Shown here piece after piece: positions 46,439 through 53,059 of a DNA stretch of 64,000 nucleotides; the first letter of the stretch is position 1, and each line of letters opens with the position of its first letter. The DNA is from a virus, in the IMG/VR virus record IMGVR_UViG_3300047157_000174, positions 32,095 to 96,094 of that record; one strand, 5' to 3'. Made by a program: the position numbers and the translations under genes. The notes beneath the pieces were generated by a model, which had not been told where the DNA came from, did not search any database, and saw only the letters and a list, made by a program, of their open reading frames with translations.

Positions 46439-46783
46439 TCACTTCTGCGAGAACTTCTTTCCGGTAGGAACGTGTTGTTTCCCCTTTTTAGTTCCTTCTC
46501 TTTTTTTCCTATCTTGATATTTCAATCTAGACTTAGAGGTTTTCTTGTAAGTTCCCTTTGGCATATACCTACCCTTAGTTTTAGACTTAGGAGTTTTGCC
46601 TTTTTCTTTTGCACTATGTTGTTCGGCACTACCCCACTCTTCATTAGTCCAATTCTGTAAATCTCTTTGTGCGGGTTTTAATGTTCCCTTATTTTTATTT
46701 CTTCTCTGTTTTTTCTTATAGGATTTAGCACCCTTTCTTCTTCGGGGTTTGTTTTTTTTCCTAATTACATCAAACCAATTCAT
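46439..46783 (-). CDS. W-tagged Lys/Arg-rich protein
   Basis: 114 residues opening MNWFDVIRKKNKPRRRKGAK. About a third of the residues are Lys or Arg, with little hydrophobic core, so the body is a disordered polycation such as RRNKNKGTLKPAQ. It would bind nucleic acid strongly. One short ordered stretch reads LQNWTNEEWGSAEQHSA. It could neutralise DNA in the virion. Confidence 0.6.
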   Translation of the reverse strand: MNWFDVIRKKNKPRRRKGAKSYKKKQRRNKNKGTLKPAQRDLQNWTNEEWGSAEQHSAKEKGKTPKSKTKGRYMPKGTYKKTSKSRLKYQDRKKREGTKKGKQHVPTGKKFSQK

Positions 46784-46784
46784 T

Positions 46785-47210
46785 TTATCGCCTTTCTATT
46801 TCTAACTTAACATTTGGAGTTCCAAACAAACCATCAATAATTCGCCTGTATGGTTTACGAATATAACTATTGTATGCAACAAAATCTATTAATTCTTGTA
46901 CGGAACTAAATTCTGTCTTAGTTAAATATTGTTCTATTTCTTCAGAATCCCACATAAAATGCCCCCCGTTAGAAAACGAATTACCATCCGGTCTTTTAGG
47001 AGAACCACGCTCATCATATTTTTTATATTGTAATCCTAATCTAGATGCTGTGTTTTTAATTTCTTCTTCAATTCCATTAGACCAAGCGATAGGAATATAA
47101 CCGATTGCTTTTTGTTGATTTGAATTAAACATATTTTCTAATTTATTTAGTTCATTTAGATTATGTTCTTTGTCGAACCTTGTATTTTTAATAACATCAA
47201 ACCAATTCAT
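46785..47210 (-). CDS. W-tagged alpha/beta protein
   Basis: 141 residues opening MNWFDVIKNTRFDKEHNLNE. The body has strand and helix patterns (KAIGYIPIAWSNGIEEEIKN and FSSVQELIDFVAYNSYIRKP), so it is a folded domain and not a polycation. A toxin-like or enzymatic body cannot be excluded. It shows that tagged proteins differ in everything but the tag. Confidence 0.55.
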   Translation of the reverse strand: MNWFDVIKNTRFDKEHNLNELNKLENMFNSNQQKAIGYIPIAWSNGIEEEIKNTASRLGLQYKKYDERGSPKRPDGNSFSNGGHFMWDSEEIEQYLTKTEFSSVQELIDFVAYNSYIRKPYRRIIDGLFGTPNVKLEIERR

Positions 47211-47484
47211 AATCCCCTCTCGGATTTAACCAATCTCTTTTCTTACCTTCTGCTGTAATTTCATGCCAAATGTAGCCATTAACTGTTCCTATATTATCTC
47301 CAATCCATTCTAATAATTCATCTTCAATATCTTCTTGTGTAAAATCTTCTTCAATACCTAATTCTTTAGCAGTAAGAAAAGCATTTACAGTAATATCCTC
47401 GTAGGGTTCATCTTCGGTGGAATAAGATTCGATTACAAAAACTCGTTCTTGTTTTTTAACAATTTCAAACCAACTACTAATCAC
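47197..47484 (-). CDS. W-tagged acidic protein
   Basis: About 95 residues from the GTG at 47484: MISSWFEIVKKQERVFVIES. A run of acidic residues follows (YSTEDEPYEDITV, then EEDFTQEDIEDELLEWIGDN). A GTG start gives the tag near residue 5. It overlaps both neighbours. Body unrecognised. Confidence 0.55.
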   Translation of the reverse strand: MISSWFEIVKKQERVFVIESYSTEDEPYEDITVNAFLTAKELGIEEDFTQEDIEDELLEWIGDNIGTVNGYIWHEITAEGKKRDWLNPRGDYELV

Positions 47485-47680
47485 GATAACCACCACCTGC
47501 TTTTTTGTAAGCGGCTGCAAGCATCTGTGCTTTTCTTGCAGACCATTGACCTGCTGCTCCTCCTTTACTACCTGCCTTAATTCTTTGAAATTGTCTCTTT
47601 CTCATTTTTGGCTTAGTATAGTTACCTGCTGAATTAACAGTAGATTTCTTTTTCTTCTTAAGAACTTCAAACCAAGTCAT
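47477..47680 (-). CDS. W-tagged 67-aa basic protein
   Basis: Opens MTWFEVLKKKKKSTVNSAGN from the ATG at 47680. The rest is basic and Ala/Gly-rich: KMRKRQFQRIKAGSKGGAAG, QWSARKAQMLAAAYKKAGGG. The C-terminal half resembles short basic helices of DNA-bound proteins. It overlaps the upstream gene at the same base (47680). Confidence 0.6.
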   Translation of the reverse strand: MTWFEVLKKKKKSTVNSAGNYTKPKMRKRQFQRIKAGSKGGAAGQWSARKAQMLAAAYKKAGGGYRD

Positions 47681-48528
47681 CACAAACCTCTCCATTTTCT
47701 TTCTGCTTCTGACATTGGCCTATACGATTTAGCCCGCATTTCTATTAATCTGCCTAATTGTTCATCATCTTTTTTATTCCACTTAGTTCCTAAATCTCTA
47801 TGGTCTATTCCTAATTCATCATGAATAGTATATTTAGTTATATCTTTAGGTGCAACACCTCTACCTATGAGTTGGTTTATTATTGTCATTATTGTAGTTT
47901 CATCTTGCATTGGAATATCTGTACGCCTTAGTCCATCTTTCCATTTTTCATTATTTTGTTCTTTTGTTTCTGAAGGCATTAAACCGATAATACCTTCTAT
48001 TGCTTCGGGTGTAACTCCATGAATCACATCTAACGTTCTAAGGAATGAGTCTAATTCATAGGGCAAGTTCCATCCATATTCGTTTGCCATATCAATAAAC
48101 TCTTTACCCGATTGATTATATCGTCTATAAGATTCCAAATCTTGTTCTGCTCTTTTTTTCTCATTTTCTAAACGTGATAGTTCATCTCTGAATGGCCGCG
48201 CTTGTTTTTTATATTGTTCTTCAAAATCTCTAATTTTACTCATTTCAGTTTTTTCAGCAATAAGTTTTCTGTGATTATCCTTAAATGCCCTTTTCATATC
48301 TCTTATACTTATACTCAAATCATTATGTTGGTTTTCAAACGATTTCATTCTTTGCTCTATTTCGGGCAACTCTAACTCTGCATTATTTGCTATTATTTGT
48401 AAAAACGCATCTCTATTTTTATTTTCTAAATCAACCCTTTCTCTGCTATCATAGTCTCTTCGATTAAACCAAGACCAAGACCCATCTGAATTACGTACAT
48501 AATATTTCAAAATACTAAACCAATCCAT
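47680..48528 (-). CDS. W-tagged coiled-coil protein (282 aa)
   Basis: Opens MDWFSILKYYVRNSDGSWSW. A long coiled coil (EQRMKSFENQHNDLSISIRD through LSRLENEKKRAEQDLESYRR) is followed by an acidic helical part with LDSFLRTLDVIHGVTPEAIE and GVAPKDITKYTIHDELGID. The coiled coil is of a scaffold-like kind. Leader GGTGATAAA directly precedes the ATG. Confidence 0.6.
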   Translation of the reverse strand: MDWFSILKYYVRNSDGSWSWFNRRDYDSRERVDLENKNRDAFLQIIANNAELELPEIEQRMKSFENQHNDLSISIRDMKRAFKDNHRKLIAEKTEMSKIRDFEEQYKKQARPFRDELSRLENEKKRAEQDLESYRRYNQSGKEFIDMANEYGWNLPYELDSFLRTLDVIHGVTPEAIEGIIGLMPSETKEQNNEKWKDGLRRTDIPMQDETTIMTIINQLIGRGVAPKDITKYTIHDELGIDHRDLGTKWNKKDDEQLGRLIEMRAKSYRPMSEAERKWRGL

Positions 48529-48674
48529 TTTATCACCAAACCTGTGGGTACTGAAATGTTTTACCTAATGAAAACTGAAAAATGGGCTGTAATTTTTTTA
48601 CCACTAGCGCGAATTTTAATTTTAAGTAGTATCCATAACCAGAATAAGAATAATACTTTAACATTTTTTAACAC

Positions 48675-48920
48675 CTAGAAAAGTTTTTTTTGTTTTGAAT
48701 TAGGCTTAATTTTATTAGCACTAGCAGGTTTGCTAGGTTTAGGCTTACGATTAAAATTAAGGTGTTTAATAGGTTTACCTTTATCATCCACAGCGACAGA
48801 AGCCCCGTCAGTTAATTCTTTAGGCAATTTTGTTTGTTTTGTATTCTTTTTATTCATTGGATTTTTATTATTATTTTCGTCCTTTATTATGCTAAACCAA
48901 ATAGGGTCAGCAGACGACAT
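48675..48920 (-). CDS. first tagged gene of the leftward late region (81 aa)
   Basis: Read from the ATG at 48920: MSSADPIWFSIIKDENNNKN, then a basic disordered tail (NFNRKPKPSKPASANKIKPN). The tag WFSIIK lies at residues 8-13. About 80 bases upstream is the inverted pair of palindromes (48999-49036), with an A/T-rich TATA-like run between. The long gene series to its left may therefore be switched on here. Confidence 0.5.
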   Translation of the reverse strand: MSSADPIWFSIIKDENNNKNPMNKKNTKQTKLPKELTDGASVAVDDKGKPIKHLNFNRKPKPSKPASANKIKPNSKQKKLF

Positions 48921-48998
48921 GGTGTCGCCTAGAGTGCTGATGTTAATTAATTTAGTGATAGTAAATAAAAAAAAAATAAAAAAAATTTTAATGCAAAG

Positions 48999-49036
48999 CA
49001 TATGGTTGGAGATATTATTTGGTTATCCAACCATAT
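48999..49036. promoter_or_regulatory. 12-bp inverted repeat of the CATATGG palindrome
   Basis: CATATGGTTGGA (48999-49010) and its exact reverse complement TCCAACCATATG (49025-49036) face each other with 14 bases between. Both are copies of the AACCATATGGTT element that marks the small-gene promoters to the right. It sits upstream of the first gene of the leftward structural region. It may be the control site for late transcription, or a hairpin ending transcripts from the right. Confidence 0.5.
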
Positions 49037-49064
49037 GGAGGGGTAGCGTCTTACACTATACTTA

Positions 49065-49262
49065 GTTTTCTTCATCATCAAACATTAACGGTACACCTCC
49101 TGATGTGGTAGCGCATCTATACTGATGCTACCATATGGTTGGGGGGATACTCCCATGTGGTAGACTTAAATTATTTATTTAATCTTCTTCATCGAACATT
49201 AGTATCCCTCCCGAATAACCCCGTGTGGTAGCACAATTATTCATTGATGCTACCATATGGTT
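49065..49262 (-). repeat. two degenerate direct repeats encoding a CATT..SGG..MFDEED peptide
   Basis: Two units of about 80 and 125 bases share, in order on the minus strand: AACCATATGGTAGCATCA, GCTACCACA, GGAGG, and TAATGTT-C/T-GATGA. Translated in the same frame they read CATTRGYSGGILMFDEED and CATTSGGVPLMFDDEEN, both ending at a TAA. A third partial copy (GGIMFDEED) sits at 50794-50820. They look like promoter-plus-tail remnants of a duplicated small-gene cassette. Confidence 0.5.
49179..49244 (-). CDS. 21-aa peptide MNNCATTRGY..MFDEED
   Basis: The upstream repeat unit has an ATG at 49244 and reads MNNCATTRGYSGGILMFDEE then D and stop. The second unit has no ATG in the same place, so it may be decayed. 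An inner ATG (49199) would leave MFDEED. It stands about where the other cassettes begin their genes, 12-57 bases behind the palindrome. A real product is uncertain. Confidence 0.3.
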   Translation of the reverse strand: MNNCATTRGYSGGILMFDEED

Positions 49263-49282
49263 GTAACTTTGTGTTACACTAA

Positions 49283-49319
49283 CCCCGAAGGGCTACTATT
49301 CCTAAGAGAAATAGTAGTT
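49283..49319. terminator. stem-loops between cassettes
   Basis: CCCCGAAGGG (on the minus strand a UUCG-loop hairpin, CCC-TTCG-GGG) at 49283-49292 is followed by CTACTATT / AATAGTAG, an 8-base perfect stem with loop. A run of T follows on the plus strand. The same CCCCGAAGGG recurs at 50198-50207, and related forms (CCCCGATGGTC...) follow other small genes, so each cassette seems to end with a hairpin. Confidence 0.5.
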
Positions 49320-49339
49320 TTTCGTGTTCAAATCTTCAT

Positions 49340-49642
49340 TTAGTCCCTATATATTGTTACAGGTGGTGTTGACATAACGTGAAGAAGATACTTGCCAAAA
49401 TCATAGCCATCACGGTAGTATTTCCAAAGATACTCACTCCCATCTCCTATATTAACAATGAAGCGGGAACAATCATCGGCTACCTGTGCATATTCTTCGG
49501 AGTGAACCATCCCTTGTTCTATAAGGCCATCCTGTATCCCGCGTTTGAATGCTAGATTAAGTCTGTATGCAAAGTCCAAGTCAATCATCAATCTAACAAC
49601 CCCATTTCTTCCATCCATTTCAGGGTGTTCGGCTGCCAACAC
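49340..49642 (-). CDS. small protein of the early cassette region
   Basis: 100 residues from a GTG at 49642 (LAAEHPEMDGRNGVVRLMID); the ATG at MDGRNG is an alternative. Helical, with LAFKRGIQDGLIEQGMVHSE. No palindrome lies directly upstream, so it probably shares the transcript of the gene at 49686-50090. Unknown function. Confidence 0.45.
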   Translation of the reverse strand: MLAAEHPEMDGRNGVVRLMIDLDFAYRLNLAFKRGIQDGLIEQGMVHSEEYAQVADDCSRFIVNIGDGSEYLWKYYRDGYDFGKYLLHVMSTPPVTIYRD

Positions 49643-49685
49643 TTGTGTAACAAACTTGGGTTATTCTTTGACTTTATCCTAGTCA

Positions 49686-50090
49686 TTAATAGACCCCCGC
49701 ATCCTTAAATGAGTCTGTCATTTCAATACCTTCTTTTGCTAACATATAGTGTTTCCACGCTCTGTTAGCGCGATACTGTTGTTCTTGTTGTCTTCCATAT
49801 TCCCATTCTTCTTCTAATTCATACCAAGTCATATCGGTTGCTTCGGATAATTGTTCTTTAGCGAGTTGGTCGATTGATTCGTTATCAACATATTTAGATA
49901 AGGAATAAACACCCGACTTTTCTACATAATCTCTAATAAACTTACGTTCGATAGGTTCGTAATGTATTGAAACACTGCCATCTTCATGCTTTACTCCTAT
50001 ATATCCTATATTCATCCAAGTTCCGCTATGAACTATCACATCGTTTGAAGTATCACTCCATTTCTCTCTTTCTTCATTCATCTTCATCAT
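49686..50090 (-). CDS. small acidic protein of the early cassette region
   Basis: 134 residues starting MMKMNEEREKWSDTSNDVIV. A beta-like part (GTWMNIGYIGVKHEDGSVSI) precedes an acidic Trp/Tyr-rich helix (DMTWYELEEEWEYGRQQEQQ). The promoter element lies about 60-100 bases upstream with a TATA box at 50129-50137. Unknown function; small early proteins of viruses often bind host proteins. Confidence 0.55.
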   Translation of the reverse strand: MMKMNEEREKWSDTSNDVIVHSGTWMNIGYIGVKHEDGSVSIHYEPIERKFIRDYVEKSGVYSLSKYVDNESIDQLAKEQLSEATDMTWYELEEEWEYGRQQEQQYRANRAWKHYMLAKEGIEMTDSFKDAGVY

Positions 50091-50128
50091 ATCCTATGCT
50101 TATCTGCATATTATTAGTAAATTTTCAA

Positions 50129-50187
50129 CATATATGAGGTAATAACAGCACAAAGTTACTTACCATATGGTTGTGTTTAACTTTGTG
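50129..50187 (-). promoter_or_regulatory. dyad element and TATA box of the 50090 gene
   Basis: CACAAAGTT (50149-50157), TACCATATGGTT (50161-50172) and AACTTTGTG (50179-50187) form a three-part palindrome. The TATA box (CATATATG, 50129-50137) lies on the gene side about 33 bases from its centre, and the ATG follows about 42 bases further. The TATA-side arm spacing is 4 bases as in the other copies. Confidence 0.6.
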
Positions 50188-50215
50188 TTAACTAAGACCC
50201 CGAAGGGTTAGGTTA

Positions 50216-50467
50216 TCAGGCGACTAAATAATCGCCCGAATTAACCTTTTTTCGTATTTCCTTAATTGAATCTTCCTCTAAGAATTGAAGGAGATAATAG
50301 TTTGTAGTCATTGAATACATATCCCAATATGGGTTATACAATGTTACTTCATCGCCGTTAATTGTTGCGATTTGTGAACCGTAAGACATGAAATGTTTAC
50401 CATGTTCATCGAATACCTCAAATTGATTTTTCGCAGGTTTTCCCTTTTTTGTTATCATTGCTCTCAT
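50216..50467 (-). CDS. small protein of cassette region
   Basis: 83 residues, MRAMITKKGKPAKNQFEVFD onward, beta-rich at first (MSYGSQIATINGDEVTLYNP), helical at the end. It overlaps the stop of the upstream 61-residue gene by 4 bases, so both come from the promoter at 50685-50729. Unknown function. Confidence 0.5.
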   Translation of the reverse strand: MRAMITKKGKPAKNQFEVFDEHGKHFMSYGSQIATINGDEVTLYNPYWDMYSMTTNYYLLQFLEEDSIKEIRKKVNSGDYLVA

Positions 50468-50649
50468 TGTTTCACCTTCGGCCTTTTATTAAAATCACCT
50501 GTTAAGATGAAATTATTTCTCCTGATGGTTTTTTGTTGTTCAGTCCAATAAGGACTTCTTAACATAGCATCAAGAGATAACTGTGCGTTCTTTTTTAGTT
50601 GTATATTATTTTCAAGACATTTAGGTCTAGGTAATTTCACTCCTTCCAT
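50464..50649 (-). CDS. small basic protein of cassette region
   Basis: 61 residues starting MEGVKLPRPKCLENNIQLKK. The segment AMLRSPYWTEQQKTIRRNNF suggests a short helical DNA- or protein-binding domain. It is the first gene behind the promoter with palindrome at 50697-50708. Unknown function. Confidence 0.5.
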   Translation of the reverse strand: MEGVKLPRPKCLENNIQLKKNAQLSLDAMLRSPYWTEQQKTIRRNNFILTGDFNKRPKVKQ

Positions 50650-50668
50650 ACTATTAGGAGTTTTTTAC

Positions 50669-50729
50669 AATATGTAAGGTATATCACAAAGTTCCCTACC
50701 ATATGGTTCGAGCATCGTATAACTTTGTG
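50669..50729 (-). promoter_or_regulatory. dyad element and TATA box of the 50649 gene
   Basis: CACAAAGTT (50685-50693), TACCATATGGTT (50697-50708) and AACTTTGTG (50721-50729) with a TATA-like CATATTG at about 50669-50676. The start codon lies about 20 bases beyond the TATA box, so the transcript is leaderless or nearly so. The distal arm is 9 bases further out than in the divergent copy. Confidence 0.55.
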
Positions 50730-50813
50730 CTTTACGATGTGCGAAGAACCCCGATGGTCTTTTCAGACCAAAGGGCTACCACACTTTTCGAGTTTAATCT
50801 TCTTCATCGAACA

Positions 50814-51152
50814 TTATTCCACCTCAATTTCTCTAATTTCAAAGAATTGCGTGTTTATTAAATCTCTAATTTGATTAAATCTATCATATCCACTACCTCT
50901 TCTAGTTTTGAATCCAGCAAGACCAATAATTTCATCCATCATGTTACTAGTCATTTTAGTTTGAATTTTATTTACAGTTTCAGTTGCTTTACTTTTTGAT
51001 GAATACAACTTTTCCATCATTTCACTAATTCGATAACTTCTAACTGCTTTTGTAACTTCGACATATGCCGGATACAAGTGATGTTCGATATCATCACTAA
51101 ATTCTTTCGCTTTTATTTCATATACTACTTTTGGGTCTCTACCACTTCTCAT
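50814..51152 (-). CDS. small protein of cassette region (112 aa)
   Basis: Read from the ATG at 51152 (MRSGRDPKVVYEIKAKEFSD) because the TATA box lies only about 20 bases upstream; the longer frame would start inside the promoter. Helical, with KAVRSYRISEMMEKLYSSKS. Its stop overlaps an ATG that begins MFDEED, and a one-base shift would give the ending GGIMFDEED seen in the repeat peptides, so the original C-terminus may have been lost by frameshift. Unknown function. Confidence 0.55.
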   Translation of the reverse strand: MRSGRDPKVVYEIKAKEFSDDIEHHLYPAYVEVTKAVRSYRISEMMEKLYSSKSKATETVNKIQTKMTSNMMDEIIGLAGFKTRRGSGYDRFNQIRDLINTQFFEIREIEVE

Positions 51153-51170
51153 AGTATGTGTCGAGATTGG

Positions 51171-51230
51171 ATATATATAAGGTAAATAATGACACAAAGT
51201 TACTTACCATATGGTTGGAAATACTTTGTG
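51171..51230 (-). promoter_or_regulatory. dyad element and TATA box of the 51152 gene
   Basis: CACAAAGTT (51193-51201), TACCATATGGTT (51205-51216) and ACTTTGTG (51223-51230). The TATA box ATATATAA (51171-51180) stands about 20 bases in front of the ATG at 51152, a leaderless archaeal promoter layout. Confidence 0.6.
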
Positions 51231-51261
51231 CTTTCAAACCCTATATGTAAAACTCTTAACA

Positions 51262-51530
51262 CACAATAGGGCTTCAAGGGATAATTAACGGTAAAACATA
51301 TAGAATATGTTCAGAGTTAACTGATAAATTACTGTTTTCCGTGTATAACCGTTTGACTTATTGGTAGATGATTGGATTACTAACCGAAAAGACTCTAATC
51401 TAGAATAGTCTACATAGTTTTCATTTCACAATATCGAATCCTCAGTTCTAAGTTATACACTCGGATTTGTGCCTTAAGGTCACGTTTCCTGTGAGAGTAT
51501 AATTACCTCTATCCGCCCTATTGGTGTTGT
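51262..51530. ncRNA. candidate structured RNA closed by a long helix
   Basis: The 330-base gap between two small genes has no gene frame but many matched arms. CAATAGGGC (near 51265) pairs with GCCCTATTG (near 51526), extended by GGATA with TATCC. Inside are TCCGTGTATAAC (51338-51349) with GTTATACAC-t-CGGA (51452-51465), TTAAC with GTTAA around ACATAT-aga-ATATGT, AGACT with AGTCT, and AGAG with CTCT. Nested helices of this number are unlikely by chance. The strand is not settled, since few wobble pairs occur. It could be a separate RNA or the 3' end of the 51562-51783 transcript. Confidence 0.5.
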
Positions 51531-51561
51531 TCGTTTCGCGTTGAACGTACGCTTGGGAATT

Positions 51562-51783
51562 TTACATTTGATTTAATGCATCAAGATAAGTCTTGAGTAC
51601 ATTAAGTGCTTTACCTGTTTCTTCAACAACTTCTGAAGGTGAATCGCCTCTAATTTTAAGAGACTTAACAATGTAAACATGATTTGAACCCGACTTAGAT
51701 TGAGAAATCTCAATCTCGTAGGGGTAACTCAAGTTTAGTATCTGTTCAGGCGTTGTCGTTTGCTGTATTGTATTGGTTGACAT
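51562..51783 (-). CDS. small protein, first leftward gene at the strand switch
   Basis: 73 residues starting MSTNTIQQTTTPEQILNLSY. A strand pair (EIEISQSKSGSNHVYIVKSL) is followed by a helix, the pattern of a small ssDNA- or protein-binding domain. It is transcribed leftward from the symmetric promoter at 51803-51874. Unknown function. Confidence 0.55.
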   Translation of the reverse strand: MSTNTIQQTTTPEQILNLSYPYEIEISQSKSGSNHVYIVKSLKIRGDSPSEVVEETGKALNVLKTYLDALNQM

Positions 51784-51802
51784 ACTCTAAGGAGTCAAAA
51801 AT

Positions 51803-51874
51803 GGTATATGAGGTATGTCCGACAAAGTGTCCAACCATATGGTTCGTTACTTTGTACACGTTAACCCCATATAC
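51803..51874. promoter_or_regulatory. symmetric divergent promoter at the strand switch
   Basis: AACCATATGGTT (51833-51844) is a perfect 12-base palindrome. ACAAAGT (51822-51828) and ACTTTGT (51849-51855) flank it at exactly 4 bases on each side. TATA boxes face outward at about 51805-51810 and 51869-51874. The left one serves the 51783 gene and the right one the 51935 gene. The symmetry suggests a dimeric regulator bound between two promoters. Confidence 0.65.
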
Positions 51875-51934
51875 TAATTCTTGGGTCTAATAGTGTGTCA
51901 AGGGTATGACCCTAATTATACGGAAGTGAATAAA

Positions 51935-52366
51935 ATGGCTAAAATGGAAATAACAGAAATAAAAGAAAAAATTAACGCATATATAGAAACAGGAGCAAAC
52001 CCTTCATGGTTTGCTGATGCATGGGAGGCTAATTTGGCTAACCTTGAAAGTGAAGCAGTGAGTGAATCCCAATTCACAACAGCAGTTACAGGACTTTGCC
52101 GTTCTCTAACATCTGCAAACCCACTTATGCAAAGACGTAGGGCTTCATTAAGCACTGCAAGGCAAGAAAGAGTGAATGCTCACGCTCAATTCTTAATTGA
52201 CATTGAGACCGCATTCAATGCTATACCTGAAGGTGAAACTTTAGTATTAGCAAAAACTTCGAAGGTTCGACCTACCGGAGTGTATGTTGACGGAGCAGAT
52301 TTCGCATCTGTTTTCGCGACAAAAATCGAGAGTGCTGCTAAGGCACTTGACAAGGAGGACAATTAA
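51935..52366 (+). CDS. small helical protein, first rightward gene
   Basis: 143 residues from the ATG at 51935; upstream in-frame codons lie within the leader. Starts MAKMEITEIKEKINAYIETG and is Ala-rich and helical. Later segment GETLVLAKTSKVRPTGVYVD reads as a small beta part. Composition differs from its AT-rich neighbours, with more Ala codons, which suggests strong expression. It comes from the divergent promoter. Unknown function. Confidence 0.6.
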   Translation: MAKMEITEIKEKINAYIETGANPSWFADAWEANLANLESEAVSESQFTTAVTGLCRSLTSANPLMQRRRASLSTARQERVNAHAQFLIDIETAFNAIPEGETLVLAKTSKVRPTGVYVDGADFASVFATKIESAAKALDKEDN

Positions 52367-52456
52367 TTAGGTTGTCCTCCCCTTGACACACCTACTTTAA
52401 TTCTGAGTAAAATTAATACCTTTACTCAAAATTAGAGTACTAGGGTTGGGATGTAC

Positions 52457-52506
52457 AAAGTAATCCAACCATATGGTATGTTAAAATATACTAGTCAGAA
52501 TATAGG
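52457..52506 (+). promoter_or_regulatory. palindrome and TATA-like element ahead of the noncoding region
   Basis: ACAAAGT (52457-52463) and AACCATATGGTA (52469-52480) repeat the regulatory element of the small-gene promoters, followed by AATATACT and AATATAGG runs that could serve as TATA boxes. No protein gene follows for 1.5 kb on the plus strand. The element may therefore drive a noncoding transcript, or be an orphan copy. The second arm (ACTTTGT) is missing. Confidence 0.4.
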
Positions 52507-52639
52507 TACATCGGGTGTTGGTCTGCCCTTTATATATGAATCTGAGGGTATAGGGGTATATCATGGGAATCAAGGTCATTTGACCGAGAGTTCCTAATAC
52601 TACATATAATGACTCATCAGTAGTAGTTATAACATTTTA

Positions 52640-53000
<361 letters not shown>

Positions 53001-53059
53001 TCAAACATTGTCTCTCTCAAATGAGTGAGAAGTGCTTGAGAATTACATCATACTCACAC

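Noticed and set aside
51341-51460. A tRNA gene, suggested by GTGTATAAC / GTTATACAC ends and a TCGAATCC-like loop
   Set aside because: The D, anticodon and T arms do not form with normal lengths, and 120 bases would need an intron. It is better explained as part of a larger structured RNA.
51916-52155. A minus-strand 79-codon frame opposite the 51935 gene
   Set aside because: The plus-strand gene has a TATA box, proper start and sensible protein. The minus frame has neither.
48998-52506. CRISPR array, because of the repeated palindromic element
   Set aside because: The copies are unevenly spaced (30 to over 600 bases), lie at promoters, and there are no spacers of constant length and no cas genes.
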